A stretch of DNA of 64,000 nt from NCBI GenBank assembly GCA_019671005.1, contig CM033721.1, positions 51,688,864-51,752,863 on the forward strand, written 5' to 3'. How positions within the stretch are numbered: the first letter of the stretch is position 1; the number at the start of each line of letters is the position of its first letter. The notes under the pieces are model-generated. The model ran no database searches. It had not been told where the DNA came from and saw nothing but the letters and a program-made list of their open reading frames with translations. Both the position numbers and the translations under genes were made by a program. Source of the DNA: Hibiscus mutabilis (taxonomy: Eukaryota; Streptophyta; Magnoliopsida; Malvales; Malvaceae). This document shows positions 34,998 through 42,623 of the stretch, piece after piece.

Positions 34998-35608
34998 GGT
35001 TCTATATAGGAAGGGCCTATATTTTCAAGCTCTCGTAGTGAGAGGTTCTATGTAGGAAGAATCTGCCGCTCCAAGGCTTCAGGAGCTGAAAGTTTTATAT
35101 AGGAAGGGCTTGCAGCTCCAGGGTGAAGACTAGTAGTTCTATATAGGAAGAACTCCCAGCCGAAGGAATTCACCCATGACACATAAGGTTTTATATAGGG
35201 AAAATCTGTTGTGTTGAAGGCGAAGAGTCCTATATAGGAAGGGCTCCGAGCTTTACTATCTTAGAGTGAAAGGTTCTATATAGGAAGAACCTTAGCTCCG
35301 AGATTTCAGAAGCTAAAAGTTCTATATAGGAAGGGCTGGCGGCTCCAGGGTTTGAAGACTAGCAGTTCTATATAGGAGGAACTCCAGTCGGAAGAATCCA
35401 TCAGTGGCGCAAAAGGTTTTATATAGGAGAAACCAGCGTTGAAGGTGAAGAGTTTTATATAGGAAGGACTCCAAGCTTTACCGTCTCAGAGTGAAAAGTT
35501 CTATATAGGAGGGACTCGTAACTCAAGACTTCAGAATGAAAGGTTCTATATAGGGAGGACCTACAGTTCCAAGATCAGAAGGTGAAGAAGTTCTATATAG
35601 GAAGAACT
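34998..35608 (+). ncRNA. 14-hairpin array with loop ATATAGGA
   Basis: Fourteen hairpins start at 34998, 35044, 35091, 35135, 35187, 35226, 35272, 35318, 35364, 35415, 35451, 35497, 35542 and 35589, with a mean spacing near 46. Each has a six-base stem around a loop like ATATAGGA. Stems include GGTTCT/AGAACC, AGTTCT/AGAACT, AGTCCT/AGGGCT, AGTTTT/AGGACT and GGTTTT/GAAACC. All 84 pairs are Watson-Crick or G-U on the plus strand. Five hairpins form a higher-order unit of about 225 bp (35044, 35272, then part of a third at 35497). The array sits just before the 3' polypurine tract. Function unknown. Confidence 0.75.
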
Positions 35609-35743
35609 TACAAGCTTGAAGATTCAACTAAGGAAGAGCGGAGAGTTCCAGAAGAACAAGTGATTCCGAAGCCAAATACAAGAAAGTAGGTAAAAAATGA
35701 GTGCTTTTGATATTTGCTTTGTCCTCGTTTCACAAGAACAAGC

Positions 35744-35756
35744 AAAGAGGGGAAAC
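35744..35756 (+). other. polypurine tract, inner element
   Basis: AAAGAGGGGAAAC lies directly before the TGTAATCAC start of the 3' LTR. It is preceded by TTCACAAGAACAAGC, which the outer element shares at about 40075-40090. Confidence 0.78.
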
Positions 35757-37178
35757 TGTAATCACTCATTTTTGACTGGATTTTAGTGTTATTAGTATTA
35801 TTTTAATGGTAGTATTAATATAAAATTAATGAAAAATAATAAAAAAATAAAATATAAAAAGGTAATAAATATATTATTAATTTAAAAAAAAGAGAAATTG
35901 CGTGGAGTAGGGTGCTCCACGTCACCCCATTTCAACCACCCCTTGCCTATAAATACAAGGCATGGAGGCAACCAAGGATTCACGCCCAAAATTTGCCATA
36001 AATTGGCAATCCAATCGGCTCCCCAATTGGGAGCTAGGCCGGCGGCGAGGCTGGCCAGGGGTTGGGGGCAGTGCCCTCGGCCCTAGTTGGTTCGATCCAA
36101 CATTCGATCGGGGTCCTATTTTAGGTCCGATCTAGTTAATAATTTTGGAGAGGTTGTGGTAGATCCCGGTGGGGTTCAGTTGGGGTTCGTTATTCGAGCT
36201 CCTAGTTAGGTATATTTTCTTCTCTTTTTATTTGTATTGTAATTTTTATGATTTAATGAAGTATTAGTTAATTTAAAATTGTGTTCTTTTTTACTTTGTA
36301 TGTTTATTTATGCTTTAGATTAATATTTATTATGTTTTATATTAATATTTTATTCATGTTAAATTTGTTTTTTATTTATTTGATAGATTAATATTTATGA
36401 ATGTTAGTATTTTATCTATGTTAGATTTGTTTTTATTTATGAGTTAGATTAGTATTTATGTATGTATGTTTTAGATTAGTATTTATTTATGTTTTAAGTT
36501 TATGTTTTAGATTAATATTTTATTTATGTTAGATTTGTTTTTATTTATGTGTTAGATTAATATTTATTTGTGTTTTAGATCAATGTTTTATTTCTGTTAG
36601 ATTCGTTTTATGTGTTAGATTAATATTTATGTATGTATGTTTCAGATTAGTATTTTATTTATGTTAGATTAGTATTTTATTATATTAGTATTTATTTATA
36701 TTTTTGTCGCTTTGTATTTATTTTGCTTTCTAAGGTTGCATAATGGAATATAAATTATCAATGCGGTGCCCTTTTATCCGAGCGTAAACGGGGCCAGTAT
36801 CAAGCGTAGTGATAGTGGTTGGGCGTTTACTCTCGGATAAAGGGGCCTTTAAAATCTACTCGCACTTATAACCAAATTTTAAATTGATCGTCACTTTAAT
36901 CCGGAAAGTCTAATATTAATAAAGCAGTAATTATTAAAGTACCAATTTTGGGCGGTGTGGGGGTGCTAATCCTTCCCCATCCGTAACCGACTCCCGAACC
37001 CAATAGCTTTCAACTCTCTTGTTTTATGTTGTCCGGCCTACCTAAGTGGCCAGTGGCGACTCCAATTTCTAAATAAAAAGCAATTATTTTAAAACCCCCA
37101 CGGAATAAACATTTTATATCCGAAAAACCACAAATACTTCGAAACTTCGTTTTTTCTAGCGAAACAGACATCGCTACA
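35757..37178 (+). repeat. inner element 3' LTR
   Basis: Same ends as the 5' LTR (24850-26283) with scattered substitutions and a short deletion in the AT-rich repeat part near 36320. The TGCAC duplication follows at 37179-37183. Confidence 0.92.
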
Positions 37179-37183
37179 TGCAC

Positions 37184-38250
37184 AACATCATCACAATCTT
37201 AAATTTGCATTGCATCGATTTAGGACACATTTTGCATGCATTCATTTTCAGAATAAGAAAACTGGTCCTTAGGTTGCCCCATTAAATGCAACGAAGTTGG
37301 TCGATCTAGCACCTTACAGAACCTCTACAAGAGCCTGATCTTGGGGTATGTCCAAAATCACCATCCATATCTTTTACAGACATTATGCCTCTAACAAGGT
37401 CCCAGTCCCAGTCTAGGGGCATTTTTTGCCAAGGTCCATCATTCATTACCGAATCAAACTCTCACATCCTTTACCACAGTCTGTAAAACTGCTCCTAATC
37501 CAAAATAATAATAATAATGAGCTGCCATGAACCAACATACAATTTATGAACCCAACCTAGGGGGCAACAGAATCCGCACTCAAAGTGTCAAATTCAAGAG
37601 CAGTGTCAGACGATGTCATGTAATGAACAAAATTTTGGGGCATCAACTCAGATAAAAGATGATCGAAACCGAGACAAGGTTGGGGCACATACAAAAAACC
37701 AAGATCCTGACGGGACCAGTGAGGAGTCAGGGGAATCCCTTTGAGGATCGAAAAAATCATGCCACATTCATGCATGTGGTTGCATTCATCTTGCATTAAA
37801 CCATTTTTGCAAACGTCATACATTTAGATTAAGTGCATACACCAAAGTCACCATGCATTAGGGTAGACACATGCATTAGATACATTCATGCAATCTTGCT
37901 TGTACATAACAGGTCTAGGAAAAAGACCGAGTACCCTCAACATGGGGGCAATGACAAGAAGGCCAACCTAGTCTTGAAGGAGGCCAAACACGAAGAAGAT
38001 GGAAACACCCAAAATAAAAGGTATCAGCGACAAAATCTTTGACAATTACTGACAAATGTTTTTTTTCTTTTGTAGGATTTGATTCCTCCGAAGATGGTGT
38101 AACGGATGCCAACAAAAATTCTTTCTAGATTATGCCCTCTGTCGATAGAAAAGTCGGGCAAATCTTTCAAAAAAATTATCTCGCCATCGATAGTAATTCA
38201 ACATCTTGCAAATCATGCCTCCGTCAGTGGTGGTGCGCCAACTTAATGAA
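37184..38250 (+). other. outer element internal, no gene recognised
   Basis: Continuation of the outer element after the nested insertion. It is decayed, with GCATGCATTCATT-like phrases. I recognise no gag or pol motif. Confidence 0.45.
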
Positions 38251-39821
38251 GATCTTGCCTCCGTCGGTGGTGTTGCAGATCAAATTTTCCATCCAGATCC
38301 TATCTCTCCGTCAGTGGTGTAGCGGGTCTCACATTTTGCTGATCTAGTCTCTCCGGCAGTGGTGTAGTAGATCAAATCCTATCATGATCTTGCCTCCGTC
38401 GGTGGTGTTGCAAGTCAAAATTTCCATCCAGATCCTGTCTCTCCGTCAATGGTGTAGCGGGTCTCACATTTTGCTGATCTAGTCTCTCCGTCAGTGGTGT
38501 AGCAGATCAAATCCTCTCTAGGTCTTGCCTCTTTGACGGTGTTACAGCTAGACCTAAATTTTACTCGGATTTTACATTTTTTATTATAATTGTAGCTAAA
38601 AAATCAATCCAAAAAGAAAAAATAAGAAAAAAGAAAATTGAAAAAATTGAAAAAAAAGAAGAAATGAAAAGAAATGAAAAAAGGAAAAAAAGAAGGAAAA
38701 ATCAAAAAAATGAAGAAAAAAGGAGAAGAAGAAAACTATCTGATCATGCATCTTCGTCGGTGTCGTAGCTGGATCAAATCTTCAGACCTTGCCTCTTCGT
38801 AGGTGTTGTAGCTTGGTCGAAAAACACTCTGATCCTGCCTCTTCGTCGGTGTCGTAGCTGGATCAAATCTTCAGACATTGCCTATTCGTCGGTGTTGTAG
38901 CTTGGTCAAATTTAACTATCGATTCTGCCTCCTCGTCGGTGTTATAGCTGAACCAAATTCACTAACTCTCGGTCTTGCCTCTTTGTCGGTGTTGTAGCTA
39001 GACCAAATTCACTAACTCTTGATCTCGCCTCTTCGTCGGTGTTGTAGCTTGATCAACATTACTAACTTTAGACCATGACTCCTCATCGGTGTTGTAGCTT
39101 GGTCAAAATTTACTAACTTTCTAGTTGTATCAATGTTATATCTTAAAAAAAGAGAAAGAAAAAGAAAAAAGCAAGAAAAAAGAAGGAAAAAAGAGAAAAA
39201 AAAAAAAAATATGAAAAAATAAAAAAAATAAAAAAATGAGCTTTCAACCAAATTCTGATCATGCCTCTTCATCAGAGTCGTAGCTTGATCACAAAAAAGA
39301 ACAACTATCCGATCCTGCCTCTTCGTCAGAGTTGTAGCTGGATCAAATCCCCAGACCTTGCCTCTTCGTCGGTGTTGTAGCTTGGTCAAATCTAACTTTC
39401 AGTTCTGCCTCATCGTCGGTGTTGTAGCTGAACCTAATTCACTAACTTCCGGTCTTGCTTCTTCGTCGGTGTTGTAGCTAGACCAAATTCACTAACTCTT
39501 GATCCTGCCTCTTCGTCGGTGTTGTAGCTGGATCAACATTACTAACTTTAGACCATGCCTCTTCGTCGGTGTTGTAGCTTGGTCAAAATTCACCAACTTT
39601 CAAGTTTTATCAATGTTGTAAGAAAAAAATCAAAAAAAAGAAAAAAAGAAACAAAAAAGAAAAAAGGGAAAAAGTTGTCAGTTTTCTGATCTTGCCTCTT
39701 CGTCAGAGTTGTAGCTGGATCAGACATAAGAACTTTCACCCATCGGTCTTGCCTCCTCGTCAGTGTTGCAGCTGGATCGAATTTTGTAGACCCTGTCTCT
39801 TCGTCGGTGTTGCAGCTGGGT
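38251..39821 (+). ncRNA. hairpin array with loop TGCCTCTTCGTCGGTG
   Basis: About 25 units of 45-65 bp in blocks split by purine tracts. Each has a short stem around a conserved loop of about 21-24 bases (TGCCTCTTCGTCGGTG then TTGTAGCT). Stems change together: GATCT/AGATC (38251), AGATCC/GGGTCT (38295), GATCTA/TAGATC (38341), AGGTCT/AGACCT (38520), TGATCC/GGATCA (38830), GACCA/TGGTC (39071), TGATCA/TGATCA (39256), CGGTCT/GGATCG (39744), GACCC/GGGTC (39789). By eye about 19 keep five or six pairs; weaker ones are at 38386, 38785, 38875, 38930, 39354 and 39410. It occupies the place of pol and abuts the 3' end. Confidence 0.7.
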
Positions 39822-40090
39822 CGAACTCTCTTTAGGTATTAGCTTATTATCAATAATGTAGCAAGTGGGACTCGGTTTGGCTTCCCCAACAAACAACCCT
39901 CCATTTTGAAGGTTTTGCTTCCCTAGAGGACAAGGTAGATCAATCAAGACAAGAAAGAAGACCTGCGCCAAAGAGAAAGAAGATCTACCAAAGAAAGAAG
40001 ACACACGTCAAAAAGAGATAAGTTCAGCCAGATAAGACAAAAATGAGTGTTTTTGATCTTTGCTTTGTTCTCGTTTCACAAGAACAAGCA
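39822..40090 (+). other. outer element 3' internal end
   Basis: Short unique stretch ending in CTCGTTTCACAAGAACAAGC, the same phrase that precedes the inner element's polypurine tract. No gene. Confidence 0.5.
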
Positions 40091-40102
40091 AATAGGGGCA
40101 AC
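40091..40102 (+). other. polypurine tract, outer element
   Basis: AATAGGGGCAAC precedes the 3' LTR. Compared with the inner element it has picked up pyrimidines, consistent with greater age. Confidence 0.6.
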
Positions 40103-41297
40103 TATAATCACTCATTTTTGTCCGGGTTTTTAGTATTTTTAGTATTGTTGTAATAATATTATTATTAATATAAAAAAATAAAAAAATAAAAAAATAAGTG
40201 TAAAAAAAAAGGTGGGGGAAGCTCCACGTCAACCCCCAACCACCCCAATTGCCTATATAAAGGCATGGGGGTGGGGGAAGAAAGCAATGAAAATCGGCAG
40301 TGGCTTTGGCCAAATAAGGGAGCTTAGGCTCCCGGCTAGCCCAGGACCGGGGCAGTGTCCGCGGTCCTAACCGGTTCGATCGGGGTCTTATTTTAGATCC
40401 GATCTAGTAAATTTTTGGAGAGGTCGTGGTAGATCTCGGTGGGGTCCAGTCGGGGTTCGTCATTCGAACTCGTAGTTAGGTATATTTTCTTTCCTTTTTT
40501 ATTTATGTTGTAATTTTTATGATTTAATGAAGTAGTAGTTAATTTAAAATTGTGTTTTTAGTTTGTATGTTTATTTATGTTTTAGATTAGTATTTATTAT
40601 GTTTTATATTAATATTTTATTTATGTTAGATTTGTTTTTATTTATGAGTTAGATTAATATTTATGTATGTATGTTGTAGATTATTATTTTATTTATGTTA
40701 GATTTGTTTTTATTTATGTGTTAAATTAATAGTTATGTATGTATGTTTTAGATTAGTATTTTATTTATGTTATATTAGTATTTTATTATGTTAGTATTTA
40801 TTTATATTTTTATCACAATGTATTTATTTATATTTGTCATGTTTTTTTAAGTTTGCATAACGGACATATATTTTGTCAATGCGGTGCCCTTTTATTCGAG
40901 CGTAAACGGGGCCAGTATCAGGCGTAGTGATAGTGGTTGGACGTTTACTCTCGAATAACGGGGCCTTTAAAATTTACTCGCACATATAACCAGATTTTAA
41001 TTTAATTGTCACTTTAATCCGGAAAGTCTAATATTAACAAAGCGGTAATTATTAAAGTACCAATTTTGGGCGGTGTGGGGTGCTAATCGTTCCCCATCCG
41101 TAACCGACTCCCGAACCCATCAATTTTTGATCTCTGGTTTATTTATGGTGTCCGGCCTACCTAAGTGGCCGGTGGCGACTCCATTTTCAAAACAAAATAC
41201 GGGTTTTCTAAAATCACACGAAAGACACCAAGACATCATTTCCAAAATAAAAAAAAACCACAAAACATTCTTTTTTAGCGAGAAGGACATCGCTACA
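40103..41297 (+). repeat. outer element 3' LTR
   Basis: Starts TATAATCACTCATTTTTG (first base pair mutated from TG) and ends GGACATCGCTACA. The TATA-like CTATATAAAG is at about 40253. It is shorter than the inner LTRs because the AT-rich middle has fewer repeat units. GCATT follows; the partner duplication is lost with the truncated 5' LTR. Confidence 0.88.
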
Positions 41298-42311
41298 GCA
41301 TTACACGGATTTGTTTACGAACGTTAAACGAACATGCTCGTAAACATTAAATGAATGAACACGAACATCATCAAAAATAAATAAAAGAACACAAACATGA
41401 TTTTAAAAATTTAAACGAATCGAGCATGAATACCTTCAAATATAAATAAACGGACACGAACAAAACCTTATTCGTTCAAACTCGGTTTATTTACACCTAA
41501 TTCAACGGCTACTTGATTATATATTTAATAAACTTCTATATTTTTTTAATTTAAATAATTATTTTTTACGTAGGTTAAATTATTATTAAACCAAAATCTC
41601 AACGTAAAAGAGGGTACTAAAGAGGAGTACTAATGGAAATGATTCTGTCCACATAAAGGGTAGTAATGGCACTCGCAATGTAATTTAATCCACGTTGAGA
41701 GAAAGATCAAGATCTCAACGATCAAGAGGGACTTTGCTAAAATGGAACATACATGCAACCAAGCTATACCAAAATCCAAGCCTACTATATTAGGCTTCTA
41801 TTTCTGCAAAATCAGAGGTTTATTTTAGAAATGTCATAGTCCACTATCTAGCACCCAACACCTATGAGCATTAACAAATCTAAAGATAAAGAGATTATCC
41901 AAGGTAACTCGCATCGACATCACCATGCTTTCCCCATAGAATTCGAACTAAAATTTGCATCATAGTGAAATTAGAAGCCTTACCAATAAACTGTCCCACC
42001 AAAGAAAACTTCCAGTCTAAAACTCATCCTCAAAGACTTAATTCGGAGGCGCAAAACTTCCAGTCTAAAACTCATCCTCAAAGACTTAATTCGGAGGCGC
42101 AATCATAACCAATGGCGGAGCCACGTATAGTTTAGGGGTCAATTAATCGTACTTGATTTGTTGTAGCACGAGACTTTCAAAGAATTATATGGGGGATTTT
42201 TGAAAAGTTAATATAAAATTATAAATTTTTTTATAAAAATATTAGAATTGACCCCACTAAATTTGTTTGGGTATGAGATTAACAATATCTATATTGTAGT
42301 AGTATTATCTC
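41298..42311. other. spacer with transposon-like fragments
   Basis: 41310-41510 has repeated AACGAACA/ACACGAACA words seen in dispersed plant repeats. 42110-42290 begins AATGGCGGAGCCACG, and AATTGACCCC follows later, also typical of a dispersed plant repeat. No gene found. Confidence 0.4.
42005..42100. repeat. exact 48-bp tandem duplication
   Basis: Two identical 48-base copies, 42005-42052 and 42053-42100, beginning AAAACTTCCAGTC and ending GGAGGCGC. It is a recent simple duplication. Confidence 0.92.
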
Positions 42312-42586
42312 TATTATGAACCTGCTGGTTGCAATGATTAATCGAAGAAGAAAGGATAACAGAAGATAGAAGAAAGGATTAATAGAAACAGAAGAGTATG
42401 AGATTGAAGAAGATAAAAGCTTGAAGCTTGAAATTCATTGATAATCGATAGCCAAAAACCTAGCTGAAATTGGGGCTTTAACCCCTTACAAAAAACGACG
42501 GCGTATTAGCAATCCAAAATACACTGCAACAACTGAAAATAACAAGGAAAACAACAGTTTAAATTAAAATAAGACGGCATGTGACA
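42312..42586 (-). repeat. 3' LTR of gene-capturing element
   Basis: 275 bp, matching 45257-45521 with about a dozen substitutions and short indels, including an insertion near 42495-42510 (ACGACGGCGT). Confidence 0.82.
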
Positions 42587-42623
42587 ATACTCCCCGCCCG
42601 GAAAGAATCCTTGTTCTCAAGGA

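Larger units (their letters stand above)
24850..37178 (+). mobile_element. inner gag-only gypsy-type element (complete)
   Basis: A complete 12.3-kb insertion: LTRs of about 1.43 kb at both ends, PBS, leader, a decayed gag, and several kilobases of tandem hairpin repeats and purine tracts, then polypurine tract and 3' LTR. TGCAC duplications flank it. No pol domain is recognisable. Its LTRs share their 3' part with the outer element's LTR but differ in U3, so the two are related subfamilies. It must have relied on proteins supplied by another element. It is younger than the outer element. Confidence 0.88.
23949..41297 (+). mobile_element. outer gag-only gypsy-type element (interrupted)
   Basis: A truncated 5' LTR (23949-24199), PBS and leader (24202-24849) are separated from the rest of the internal region (37184-40102) and a 3' LTR (40103-41297) by a complete inserted relative (24850-37178). 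No protease, RT, RNase H or integrase is recognisable. The 3' half of the internal region is an array of hairpin repeats and purine tracts. The layout matches large non-autonomous derivatives of the LARD or TR-GAG kind. The PBS suggests a Tat/Ogre-related parent; that lineage call is inference. Confidence 0.8.

Noticed and set aside
34998..35608. CRISPR-like array (short palindromic repeats at about 46-bp spacing)
   Set aside because: The setting is a plant retrotransposon, spacers between hairpins are themselves repeated in a five-unit pattern, and no cas genes exist.
24908..36086. Frames in both LTRs containing GWGQCPRP (24990-25199, 35898-36086)
   Set aside because: They overlap the LTR promoter and GC-rich U3/R boundary; repeated only because the LTRs are repeated.
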